From MAG-121220-bin8 sp964433845 (GTDB lineage Bacteria > Bacteroidota > Bacteroidia > Flavobacteriales > Flavobacteriaceae), in the NCBI GenBank assembly GCA_964433845.1, contig CAYSTA010000014.1:1-34507 (forward strand): a DNA stretch of 34,507 nt, written 5' to 3'. A program made the translations under genes and the position numbers. Position 1 is the first letter of the stretch, and the number at the start of each line of letters is the position of its first letter. Under the pieces are notes generated by a model. It did not search any database and was not told the origin of the DNA. It saw only the letters and a list, made by a program, of their open reading frames with translations. Positions 1-8,251 of the stretch are shown piece after piece.

Positions 1-507
1 AAATTACATATTCTACCATATGAACATGCAGGAGAAGGAAGAGATTTATATACAAGTGCTTATTTTGGATTAACTATGGAAGAAATTAACAAAAAGAATT
101 ATACTAAAGCAATTAATCTAATAAACACTTCCAAAAAATGGCCTGAGCAATTAGGAGTAGGCAAACCATATAATGTAGATGAAAGAATTCAAGATTATTT
201 GCTTTTCTATTGTTACTCTAAACTAGAAAATAATGTCGCAGAAAAATATCTTAAAAAGATAATTGATTATTCAAGGAGTAACATCAAAAATAAAAGCGTT
301 TTCCATTGGCTTGGGCTAAAAGCTATAAAAAAATTAGAAGGTATAGAAGCAAGTAAAAAATTTTCAATGCAATTATTAAGCAGCAGTCACGGCTCAACAG
401 AAGAAACAAGGTGGATAATAAAGAATTTTATTAATACTAAAGATCCTATTAATCAAGAATTGGATGAAAATTTTAAAATAATAAATGAAATACTGATGCT
501 GAATTAA
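1..507 (+). CDS. DUF5107-like TPR protein, C-terminal fragment (5' end outside window)
   Basis: The frame is open from the first base, so this is the 3' end of a longer gene and the ATG at 76 is internal. The visible 168 residues look alpha-helical. They contain WPEQLGVGKP followed by YNVDERIQDYL, a pattern I associate with the C-terminal repeat region of large Bacteroidota DUF5107 proteins, which join a carbohydrate-related domain to tetratricopeptide-like helices. The function of that family is not firmly established; some members sit near glycan metabolism genes. The gene converges on the polyprenyl synthase with only 15 bp between stop codons. The family call is from memory of the motif, so it is moderate; that this is a truncated coding region is secure. 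Confidence 0.6.
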   Translation, partial: KLHILPYEHAGEGRDLYTSAYFGLTMEEINKKNYTKAINLINTSKKWPEQLGVGKPYNVDERIQDYLLFYCYSKLENNVAEKYLKKIIDYSRSNIKNKSVFHWLGLKAIKKLEGIEASKKFSMQLLSSSHGSTEETRWIIKNFINTKDPINQELDENFKIINEILMLN

Positions 508-522
508 GTTATGTATTTAAAA

Positions 523-1494
523 TTATAAATCTCTTTTCATAAGATTATTAGCAAATACAATAAATTCGTCTTTATATTTTTGATCAACACTTAACTTGTT
601 AAGTGAGGCTATAGCCTTTGTCGTGTATTGATCAATTAATTCTGTGCAGGCCATGTCTGCTTTTGTTTCCTTAAACAACAAAGTAATTTTAGAGATTTTA
701 TTCTTAGAAATATCATTTGAATTATATAATTCTGTAATTGTCTTTTTTTGATATTCATTGGAATTAATCATTGCCATATGATATAAAACCGTTTTTTTAT
801 TTTCAAGAATATCACCCCCTATTTTTTTTCCAACTAAATTTTCTTCTCCAAAAGTATCTAAATAATCATCTTGTAGTTGAAATGCTAATCCAAGATTAAT
901 TCCAAACTGATAAATATTTTCTTGATCTTTAATTGTAGCATTTGCAACAATAGCTCCCATTTTTAGTGCACAGCCTAAAAGAATTGCGGTTTTACAGCTA
1001 ACCATTTTAATATACTGATCAAATGAGGCATTTGTTTTAGATTCAAAATCTATATCCATTTGCTGTCCTTCACATACTTCTTTAGCAGTTGTATTTAATA
1101 ATTTATTTAAATCTGTATAAGTATTATTATTGTAGTTTTCTAACAATTGATAAGCCATTATAAGCATTACGTCTCCAGAAAGAATTGCAGAATTAATTCC
1201 CCATTTATTATGAATAGTTTCTTTTCCTCTTCTTGAATTCGCTGAATCCATTATGTCGTCATGTATTAAAGTGAAATTGTGAAAAAATTCAATTGACAAA
1301 GCAGCATTTAAAGCCAATTTTGGATCACATTTAAAAGAAGAGGAAGACATTAATGTAAGAATTGGCCTCACTCTTTTGCCTCCAATATCTAAAAAATATT
1401 TGACAGGATCATACAAGGAATCTAGCTTATCATTAAAAGAGATTTTTTTTAATCCCCTATTAATCATTTCTTTAAATTCCATTATTGAATCCAT
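523..1494 (-). CDS. Short-chain polyprenyl diphosphate synthase (FPP/GGPP synthase type)
   Basis: A trans-isoprenyl diphosphate synthase that condenses IPP with allylic diphosphates to supply quinone, carotenoid or retinal, and lipid-carrier precursors. Numbered from the chosen ATG: GGKRVRP at 38-44, first aspartate-rich motif DDIMD at 79-83 followed by RRG at 88-90, second motif DDYLD at 209-213, 323 residues in all. The residue five before the first motif is Phe74 and there is no two-residue insertion in the motif. In archaeal-type GGPP synthases this aromatic limits chain length, so FPP or GGPP is likelier than a long-chain product (inference). A GTG fifteen bases upstream also fits the frame, but its G is the last base of a TATTTTTG promoter element, so the ATG is preferred. 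Divergent from the efflux operon. Confidence 0.9.
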   Translation of the reverse strand: MDSIMEFKEMINRGLKKISFNDKLDSLYDPVKYFLDIGGKRVRPILTLMSSSSFKCDPKLALNAALSIEFFHNFTLIHDDIMDSANSRRGKETIHNKWGINSAILSGDVMLIMAYQLLENYNNNTYTDLNKLLNTTAKEVCEGQQMDIDFESKTNASFDQYIKMVSCKTAILLGCALKMGAIVANATIKDQENIYQFGINLGLAFQLQDDYLDTFGEENLVGKKIGGDILENKKTVLYHMAMINSNEYQKKTITELYNSNDISKNKISKITLLFKETKADMACTELIDQYTTKAIASLNKLSVDQKYKDEFIVFANNLMKRDL

Positions 1495-1508
1495 CAAATT
1501 AATTTTCA

Positions 1509-1516
1509 CAAAAATA
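1509..1516 (-). promoter_or_regulatory. Promoter -7 element of the polyprenyl synthase gene
   Basis: On the minus strand the sequence reads TATTTTTG, an exact match to the Bacteroidota -7 consensus TAnnTTTG. It lies 14 bp upstream of the chosen ATG, which would give a very short leader. No clear TTG -33 element is seen at the usual distance; that zone is instead occupied by an AAAGTTTT half-site of the efflux operator array. Confidence 0.5.
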
Positions 1517-1535
1517 CATTATTAAGATTTTAAAT

Positions 1536-1589
1536 AAAGTTTTATTTTATAATGAAACTTTGGAAACTTTTTTGGTTTTTAAAGTTTCC
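1536..1589. promoter_or_regulatory. Inverted-repeat operator array, probable TetR binding sites
   Basis: A perfect 9-bp inverted repeat, GGAAACTTT (1562-1570), N10, AAAGTTTCC (1581-1589), encloses the -33 element of the tetR promoter. A further GAAACTTT lies at 1554-1561, directly repeated 9 bp from the one at 1563-1570. A 7/8 match, AAAGTTTT, lies at 1536-1543, again ten bases from its partner. Position over the promoter of an efflux operon headed by a TetR gene makes autoregulation the natural reading; binding itself is inferred. Confidence 0.7.
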
Positions 1590-1601
1590 TTGCTATATTT
1601 G
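1572..1601 (+). promoter_or_regulatory. Promoter of the tetR-tolC-hlyD-RND efflux operon
   Basis: TTTG ending at 1574 is followed after 19 bp by TATATTTG at 1594-1601. Both elements and the spacing fit the Bacteroidota housekeeping promoter (TTTG, about 19 bp, TAnnTTTG). The start codon at 1621 then has a leader of roughly 10-15 nt. Confidence 0.8.
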
Positions 1602-1620
1602 CACCCCAAAATCAATTTAT

Positions 1621-2220
1621 ATGAAAGATTTAATTGTTGACAAAGCGAAAGAGCTTTTCTTAACATTAGGATTCAAGAGTGTAACAATGGATCATATCGC
1701 TAATGAAATGGGGATTTCCAAAAAAACAATCTATAACTTTTTTAATAATAAAAATGAGCTTGTAAATAGAGTTACCAACCACATGTTTAATAATATTACT
1801 AGTGGAATTAAACAAATAAAAAAAGATTCTATTGATCCTATAAGTGAACTTTATGACATTAAATTGTTTTTATTAAAATATCTTAAAGGAGAAAAAACTG
1901 CACCATTATACCAACTTAAAAAGTATTATCCCGATATCCATAGAAAAATTACACTCAAACAATTTGAGTTTATGACTAGTACTACTATTGATAGTTTAAA
2001 AAATGGGGTTAGGCTAAATCTTTTTAGAAAAGACATTAATGTAGATTTGATTTCAAAACTTTATTTCAATGGAATGACAGGTATAAAAGATCAAGAAATT
2101 TTTCCAGCTAATAAATATGACCCTGTATTTTTAATGGGCAATTATATCGAGTACCACCTAAGAGCTATAGTAACTGATAAAGGATTAAAAAAATTAAATC
2201 AGTTTATAAAAAACAATTAA
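1621..2220 (+). CDS. TetR/AcrR-family transcriptional repressor of the efflux operon
   Basis: A 199-residue one-component regulator with an N-terminal TetR helix-turn-helix, about residues 5-50: FLTLGFKSVTMDHIA, then EMGISKKTIYNFF with the conserved Gly-Ile-Ser and Tyr-x-Phe-Phe pattern. A variable helical ligand-binding domain follows. The in-frame ATG at 1552 is rejected because it would translate through the operator and the -7 element; the ATG at 1621 gives the normal TetR N-terminus. The stop codon shares its last base with the tolC start (TAATG), so translation is coupled. It probably represses its own operon and releases on binding an efflux substrate. The ligand cannot be read from the sequence. 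Confidence 0.93.
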   Translation: MKDLIVDKAKELFLTLGFKSVTMDHIANEMGISKKTIYNFFNNKNELVNRVTNHMFNNITSGIKQIKKDSIDPISELYDIKLFLLKYLKGEKTAPLYQLKKYYPDIHRKITLKQFEFMTSTTIDSLKNGVRLNLFRKDINVDLISKLYFNGMTGIKDQEIFPANKYDPVFLMGNYIEYHLRAIVTDKGLKKLNQFIKNN

Positions 2221-3551
2221 TGAGAAAGTTATTTATAATATTGACAATTGGTCTATATCTCCCAACAATTAATGCACAAACAAATGCCTTTACGTTAAAT
2301 GATGCTGTTTCCTACGCATTAAAAAACAATAGTGCATCTAAAAATGCCTCCAGCGATTTAGAAATTGCTCAGGCTAAAAAATGGGAAACAATTGCTACAG
2401 GTCTTCCCCAGATTAGTGCTTTTTTAGAATATTCAAATAATATTAAAAAACCTATATCGCTTGTCCCTGCCGAGTTTTTTGGCGGAAATCCAGGAGAATT
2501 TTCTGAAATATCTTTTGGAACCAAACAAACTTTTGATGGGACGGCTATGTTAAATCAATTACTTTTTAATGGGTCTTACATGGTTGGGCTTATGTCAATA
2601 AAACTTTATTTAGAAATCGCAAACAACGTCAAAGTAAAAACTGATTTAGAAGTGAAAAGAAATGTTATATCAGCATATGGAAATGTTCTTGTCAGTGAAG
2701 AAAGAGTAAAATTTTTAAATGAAAATCTAAAAAATGTTAAAAAGAATCTTCAAGAAATTCAAAAAATTTACGATAATGGTTTAACCGAATTAGAAAATGT
2801 AGAGCAATTAACCATTACTCATTCTAGTTTAAAAAACTCTTTGGAATATGCTACAAAATTTGGAAAAACATCAAGAAATATTTTAAAAATGATAATGGGA
2901 ATACCGTTAAATGAAAATATAGTTCTTTTAGATGGGCTACATGAATTGACTCTCAAAAAAATAAATTTAGATGAAATTAATCAACCTGTTTCAATAGATC
3001 AGAATATAGATTATAAAATTGCATTACAAAATAAAGAATCTCAAGATGTGCTTTTAAAATTAGAAAAATCAAAAGCTCTTCCAACTTTATCTGCTTTTAT
3101 TAATGGAACTTATTCAGGAAACAGCGAATCCTTTACATTTCTAGATTCTGAGCAAAAATGGTATGGTTCATCTGTTGCTGGCTTTACAATGTCTATCCCA
3201 ATCTTTAGTTCTCTCAAAAGATCGGCTAAAACACAACAAGCAAAAATTGAAGTTGAAAAAGCTCAAGTGGACTTAAAACAAACAGAACAAAAAATATTAG
3301 TAGAAATTGAAAATGCACAAACAAATTATCAATTTGCTATTAATCAATATTACAATACAATTAAAAATCTAGAGTTGGCAAAAAAAATTGAAAAGAAAAA
3401 TGAAATTAAATTTTATGAAGGTCTTGCTTCAAGTTTTGACCTTAGGCAAGCCCAAAACCAACTTTATACAATCCAAAATGAACTTTTACAATCAATGTCA
3501 GAAGTCATTAACAGAAAAACTAATCTAGAAATTCTTTTAAATGAAAAATAA
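2220..3551 (+). CDS. TolC-family outer-membrane efflux protein
   Basis: The outer-membrane channel of a tripartite pump. It is 443 residues long, with a signal peptide (residues 1-19, ending INA before Gln20) and the TolC layout of two repeats rich in long amphipathic, Gln/Asn/Lys-rich helices. Internal signs include the N-terminal FTLNDAVSYALKNN segment and the C-terminal FDLRQAQNQLYTIQNELL helix, both typical of the OEP family. It follows tetR with a one-base overlap and overlaps the adaptor gene by 11 bp, so the three pump parts are translated as a unit. The family assignment is secure; the exported substrate is unknown. Confidence 0.93.
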   Translation: MRKLFIILTIGLYLPTINAQTNAFTLNDAVSYALKNNSASKNASSDLEIAQAKKWETIATGLPQISAFLEYSNNIKKPISLVPAEFFGGNPGEFSEISFGTKQTFDGTAMLNQLLFNGSYMVGLMSIKLYLEIANNVKVKTDLEVKRNVISAYGNVLVSEERVKFLNENLKNVKKNLQEIQKIYDNGLTELENVEQLTITHSSLKNSLEYATKFGKTSRNILKMIMGIPLNENIVLLDGLHELTLKKINLDEINQPVSIDQNIDYKIALQNKESQDVLLKLEKSKALPTLSAFINGTYSGNSESFTFLDSEQKWYGSSVAGFTMSIPIFSSLKRSAKTQQAKIEVEKAQVDLKQTEQKILVEIENAQTNYQFAINQYYNTIKNLELAKKIEKKNEIKFYEGLASSFDLRQAQNQLYTIQNELLQSMSEVINRKTNLEILLNEK

Positions 3552-4722
3552 AAAAATTCAAAACTTAAAAATGGCTATATATGCCCTCATTATTTTGATT
3601 TCATTTAATGGGTGTAATAATTCCAATGCATCAATTGAACAAATATTAAAAACCAATGACCCCTCTATTATAAATCAAAAAAGGAAAGAGATTATAAAGT
3701 CCCAACAAGAAATTTATACGAAACTGAATTTAATCGATAATAAATTAGAAGAATTAAACGCAAATTCTAAATTTCCAATTGTTGAAACTACAATTTTAAA
3801 AAGCAATAATTTTCAACACTTCGTAGAACTTCAGGGCAATGTAAAGTCAGATCAATTAATTATAATTTATCCTGAGTTTTCCGGGGTTTTAAATAAAATT
3901 TATGTTAAAAGTGGTGAAGAAGTTGTTAAAGATCAAACTCTTGCAACTATAGATGATGGGGGACTTAAACAACAACTTGCTCAATTAGAAATAAGCTTTA
4001 ACCTAACCAAAACCACTTATGAAAGACAAGAAAGGCTCTGGGCACAAAATATCGGAAGTGAAATTCAATTTCTAGAAACAAAATCTCTGTTTGAAGCCCA
4101 AAAGGAAGGTATAAAACAATTAAAAAAACAGCTAGAAAAAACTGTGATTAGAGCTTCATTTAATGGAACTATTGATAATATAATTGCGAAAGAAGGTGAG
4201 GTTGTTTTCCCTGGAAAATCTAAATTAATGATTCTATTAAATATGGACAATATGTATATTGAATGTAATGTGCCTGAACGCTACATAAATACAATTTATA
4301 AAGGCAAAAATGCCAAAGTTGTATTTCCGCTTATCAATGAGTTTTTAGAAACTTCTATTAAACAAGCAGGAAATTTTATTGACCCTACGAAAAGAACTTA
4401 TAAGATAAAATTAGACCTTCCACAAAATGAATTAAATATCAAGCCTAATTTAAATGCAAAAGTAAGTGTTAATGATTACTCAAATAATAATGCAATTATA
4501 ATAAAAGAAAGCTTTATAAGTATCGATAGCAATAATGAAAAATATGTTTATAAAATTTCTAGGAAAGAAAAGAAAGCTTATGCTTCTAAAACAGTAATCA
4601 AAACTGGTAAAAGTAATGGCAATTTTATTGAAGTGATTTCTGGTCTTTCTATCGACGATGAAATTGTCATTGAAGGAATGAGAAAGCTAGTTGATAATAA
4701 TAGAGTAAAGATAATTAAGTAA
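3541..4722 (+). CDS. HlyD/AcrA-type periplasmic adaptor, probable lipoprotein
   Basis: The membrane-fusion protein linking the RND pump to the TolC channel. It has 393 residues. The N-terminus has a hydrophobic stretch ending SFNGC near residue 28, so lipid anchoring at that Cys is likely though the lipobox is not canonical. After a short coiled region comes a barrel-sandwich segment (VLNKIYVKSGEEVVKDQTLATID), then a helical hairpin (about residues 140-200), the second half of the lipoyl-like fold with GTIDNIIAKEGEVV, and a beta-barrel. The order matches the RND adaptor family. The start overlaps the end of tolC, and the pump gene follows 10 bp downstream. Confidence 0.92.
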   Translation: MKNKKIQNLKMAIYALIILISFNGCNNSNASIEQILKTNDPSIINQKRKEIIKSQQEIYTKLNLIDNKLEELNANSKFPIVETTILKSNNFQHFVELQGNVKSDQLIIIYPEFSGVLNKIYVKSGEEVVKDQTLATIDDGGLKQQLAQLEISFNLTKTTYERQERLWAQNIGSEIQFLETKSLFEAQKEGIKQLKKQLEKTVIRASFNGTIDNIIAKEGEVVFPGKSKLMILLNMDNMYIECNVPERYINTIYKGKNAKVVFPLINEFLETSIKQAGNFIDPTKRTYKIKLDLPQNELNIKPNLNAKVSVNDYSNNNAIIIKESFISIDSNNEKYVYKISRKEKKAYASKTVIKTGKSNGNFIEVISGLSIDDEIVIEGMRKLVDNNRVKIIK

Positions 4723-4732
4723 TAATAAAAAT

Positions 4733-7700
4733 TTGAATAATAATATTGAAAAAGAGTTCGGTCCATCATCATGGGCTATTAATAATAGTACAACTATGTA
4801 TGTTGTAATGACATTAATACTAATTCTTGGTATTAGTTCTTATTTTAATATGCCCAGAGAAGATTATCCTGAAATTAAAGAAAATTTAGTATTTGTTACA
4901 TCAATTTATCCCGGTAATACTTCGGAAGATCTTGAAAAACTAATTACAGAACCACTAGAAGATAAATTAAAGTCTATCAATAATATTGATAAAATAACAT
5001 CTTCTTCTCAAGAAAACTTTTCGATAATAATTATAGAGTTTAATGATAAAATTGGCTTTACAGAAGCCAAACTAAAAGTAAAAGATGAAATTGATGCAGC
5101 AGTTTCTAGTGAAGATTGGCCAATGTTTAATAATGTAAAAGTTGATCCAAGTGTTTTTAATCTAACCTTTACTGAAGAAATGCCAATATTAAATATCAAT
5201 ATCTCGGGGGATTATACCTCCGAAAAATTAAAGCAATATTCTGAATTACTTAAAAATGATATTGAAAATCTTTCTGAAATAAAAAAGGCTGAAATAAGAG
5301 GTGCGCTTGATAGGGAGGTGGAAATAGCTGTAGACATATACAAAATGATGGCAGCTAAAATAAGTTTTTACGATATTATAAACTCTATACAAAATGGAAA
5401 CATTTCTGTTTCTGCAGGAAATATAAGGGGAAATGGGAAAAGAAAAACAATACGAATACTTGGAGAAATTAATTCACCTATTGAACTTGAAAATTTTGTT
5501 GTAAAATCTAATTATAATAACTCTGTCTTTTTAAAAGATATCGCAACTGTAAGTTTCAAAGAAAAAGAAGTCACTACATATGCTAGAGAAAATGGTGAAG
5601 CAGTAGTGATGTTAGATGTCAAAAAAAGATCTGGAGAAAACACTATTGAAGCAGCTGAAAAAATTCAAAAAATAGTGGAAGACTATAAAGCCAATATTTT
5701 CCCTAAAAATCTTAAAATAAGCATTACTAATGATCAATCTGAGCTAACAAAAAATCAAGTAACAGATTTAGTGAATAGCATAATATTTGGTGTTGTTTTG
5801 GTTGTTAGTGTTTTGCTGTTTTTTTTAGGTTTTAAAAATGCATTATTTGTTGGCTTTGCAATTCCTATGTCTATGTTTATGTCTCTAACCATCTTAGATA
5901 ATTTAGGATATTCTCTAAATACAATGATTTTATTTGGCCTAATTATGGGGCTTGGAATGCTAGTCGATAATGGGATAGTTGTAGTTGAAAATGTATACAG
6001 ACTAATGGAAAAAGAAGGAATGAGCAGAATAGAGGCCACTAAAAAAGGTATTTCTGAAATAGCATTTCCAATAATTATTTCTACAGCGACAACTATTGCA
6101 GCATTTATTCCACTTGGATTGTGGCCTGGTAGAATCGGTAAGTTTATGGTGTTTTTTCCGATAACTCTATCCGTTGTGCTTGGATCTTCATTATTTGTAG
6201 CAATATTTTTTAATTCTGTATTGGTTTCAAAAATGATGAAAATTGAAGATGATAATATGCCATTAAAAAGACTTATTAGAATCACAAGTATTCTAGCAAT
6301 TTCTGGAATATTGTTTCTGACGTATGGATTAATAATTACCAACAATGAAACAGCTGAATTTTGTAGATTCTTAGGCTCAATACAGATATTTATTTCTGTT
6401 AATTTTTGGATTTATAGATTGGTTTTAAGGAAATTAGCTAATAATTTTCAATTACAATTTCTTCCAATAATTGATAACTTCTATGAAAAAATTCTTAAAA
6501 AAATACTCATAGGGAAACGCCCATATTTAATTGTTTTAGCCAGCTTAATTCTTCTTGTTTTTTCCTTTATGAGTTTTGGTGGCTCAGTAGAATCACAAAG
6601 AACTAGCATAGAATTTTTTCCTGATGAAGATCCTAGACAGGTTATAGTATATATACAATACCCTGAAGGAACTGATATCTCAAAAACTAACGCGATAGCA
6701 AAAGAAATTGAGAAGGATATTTCAAAAATAATTAATTCCGAAAAATATTTAGATGATTCCAATTATAATTTTATGGTTCAAAATACTATTTCACAGGTTG
6801 GAGAAGGGTCTGAAAATCCAGAATTTGAATTGGGATCTTTATCTGAAATGCCTAATAGAGCTAAGATTACTACCTCTTTTCGAGATTTTAAATATAGACG
6901 AGGAATTAGTTCTAGTGATGTAAGAAAAGAAATTCAAGTTGCATTAAAAGATAAATATCCTGGCCTTTCTATTTCTGTTGAAAAAAATCAATCTGGACCA
7001 CCAGTAGGCTACCCTATTAACATTTCTATTACAGGAGAGAATTATACTCAAATAATTGAAAAAGCTGAAAAAATAACTGAGTTTATTAATGCAAAAAATA
7101 TTCCTGGAATTGAAGAATTAAAAATTGATGTAAATAAATCTAGGATTATAAATATAGTTCATATTGATAGAGAAAAAGCTGGAGAATTAGGATTAAGCGC
7201 AGGTCAAATTGGACAACAGTTAAGAACTTCCTTATTTGGCACAAAAGCTGGAATTTATAAAGAAAATGGCGAAGAATATGATATTAACGTGAGATTTAAT
7301 AAAAATGATCGCTATTCTGAAAATGCACTTTATGATCAAAATTTGATTTTTAGAGACGCTTCAAATGGATTAATAAAAGAAATTCCGATTTCTGCGGTAA
7401 CATATACCTCTCTTTCTAAAACTTTTAGCGAAATCAAACATAAAAATTTCAATAGAATTGTTAATATTTATTCCGGATTATCATCTGGATTTACAGATGC
7501 AGGGGCCGTCGTTTCACAAATAGAAAATGCCATGACAAGCTTCCCGGAAGATTTAGGCGGGATTAATATAGATTATACTGGTCAACTTGAAGAGGAAAAT
7601 AAAAACCAATTGTTTTTATTAAAGGCTTTTTTTATCGGTTTATTACTTATTTTTTTATTGTTAATCTATCAATTTAATGCAATTAGCAAGCCAGCTATAA

Positions 7701-8215
7701 TTATGATTGCTATTATTTTAAGTTTAATTGGAGTGTTTGGTTACTTAGCATTAACTGGAAATGCATTTGTTATTTTAATGACCATGATGGGTATTATTGC
7801 TTTATCTGGGATTGTTGTGAATAATGGTGTTGTTCTTTTAGATTATTGTGATATTTTAATTAATAGAAAAAAAATGGATTCAGCCAATAAAGACAAACAA
7901 TTAATTCAAATCAAATTTGAGTCCATTATTCAATCTTGTAAATCTAGACTACGACCAGTACTATTAACTGCGATTACGACAATGCTTAGTTTAATGCCAC
8001 TAGCAATTGGGTTCAATATTAATTTTTATACTTTATTCAGTAATTTTAATCCCAACATTTGGTGGGGTGGAGATAATTTTTTCTTTTGGGGTCCGCTAGC
8101 AACTACTGTAATATCAGGCTTATTTGTTGCTACGTTTTTAACTTTATTTGTGGTTCCATCTTTGTTTTTAATGATTGAAAAATTTAAATTGTGGATTGGA
8201 ATTAGATATAGATAA
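4733..8215 (+). CDS. RND-family efflux permease (AcrB/HAE-like)
   Basis: The proton-driven inner-membrane pump of the tripartite system, 1160 residues. The two-fold RND layout is visible: TM1 about 20-40, a large periplasmic loop, a block of TM helices about 340-560, a second periplasmic loop, and final TM helices from about 965. The TM4 motif GMLVDNGIVVVENVYR carries Asp412 with Asn413 where AcrB has Asp-Asp; this D-N form is common in RND branches outside AcrB itself. The C-terminal half has SGIVVNNGVVLLDY and the FFFWGPLATT motif common in Bacteroidota members. The start is TTG: no ATG lies upstream in frame, and FGPSSWAI nine residues in is the family's conserved N-terminus. It is the last gene of the operon. 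Confidence 0.93.
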   Translation: MNNNIEKEFGPSSWAINNSTTMYVVMTLILILGISSYFNMPREDYPEIKENLVFVTSIYPGNTSEDLEKLITEPLEDKLKSINNIDKITSSSQENFSIIIIEFNDKIGFTEAKLKVKDEIDAAVSSEDWPMFNNVKVDPSVFNLTFTEEMPILNINISGDYTSEKLKQYSELLKNDIENLSEIKKAEIRGALDREVEIAVDIYKMMAAKISFYDIINSIQNGNISVSAGNIRGNGKRKTIRILGEINSPIELENFVVKSNYNNSVFLKDIATVSFKEKEVTTYARENGEAVVMLDVKKRSGENTIEAAEKIQKIVEDYKANIFPKNLKISITNDQSELTKNQVTDLVNSIIFGVVLVVSVLLFFLGFKNALFVGFAIPMSMFMSLTILDNLGYSLNTMILFGLIMGLGMLVDNGIVVVENVYRLMEKEGMSRIEATKKGISEIAFPIIISTATTIAAFIPLGLWPGRIGKFMVFFPITLSVVLGSSLFVAIFFNSVLVSKMMKIEDDNMPLKRLIRITSILAISGILFLTYGLIITNNETAEFCRFLGSIQIFISVNFWIYRLVLRKLANNFQLQFLPIIDNFYEKILKKILIGKRPYLIVLASLILLVFSFMSFGGSVESQRTSIEFFPDEDPRQVIVYIQYPEGTDISKTNAIAKEIEKDISKIINSEKYLDDSNYNFMVQNTISQVGEGSENPEFELGSLSEMPNRAKITTSFRDFKYRRGISSSDVRKEIQVALKDKYPGLSISVEKNQSGPPVGYPINISITGENYTQIIEKAEKITEFINAKNIPGIEELKIDVNKSRIINIVHIDREKAGELGLSAGQIGQQLRTSLFGTKAGIYKENGEEYDINVRFNKNDRYSENALYDQNLIFRDASNGLIKEIPISAVTYTSLSKTFSEIKHKNFNRIVNIYSGLSSGFTDAGAVVSQIENAMTSFPEDLGGINIDYTGQLEEENKNQLFLLKAFFIGLLLIFLLLIYQFNAISKPAIIMIAIILSLIGVFGYLALTGNAFVILMTMMGIIALSGIVVNNGVVLLDYCDILINRKKMDSANKDKQLIQIKFESIIQSCKSRLRPVLLTAITTMLSLMPLAIGFNINFYTLFSNFNPNIWWGGDNFFFWGPLATTVISGLFVATFLTLFVVPSLFLMIEKFKLWIGIRYR

Positions 8216-8251
8216 TATCTTACTAAATTTATAGTATACTAAATAAAAGAA

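Noticed and set aside
1552..1620. Upstream extension of the TetR gene from the ATG at 1552
   Set aside because: It would translate the operator and the -7 element and add an unusual 23-residue N-terminus ahead of a complete TetR domain.
5961..5972. Asn413 in place of the second TM4 aspartate of AcrB
   Set aside because: It looked like a lost proton-relay residue, but the D-N form is common in other RND branches, so it is not a defect.
5755..6345. A 196-codon open frame on the minus strand inside the RND permease gene
   Set aside because: It is antisense to the membrane-helix coding part of a clearly real gene, where hydrophobic codons give open antisense frames. Its translation resembles no family and has no promoter.
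8231..8240. Palindrome TAGTATACTA upstream of aspS
   Set aside because: A 10-bp A/T-rich palindrome is expected by chance in this base composition, and nothing else supports an operator or T-box-like element there.
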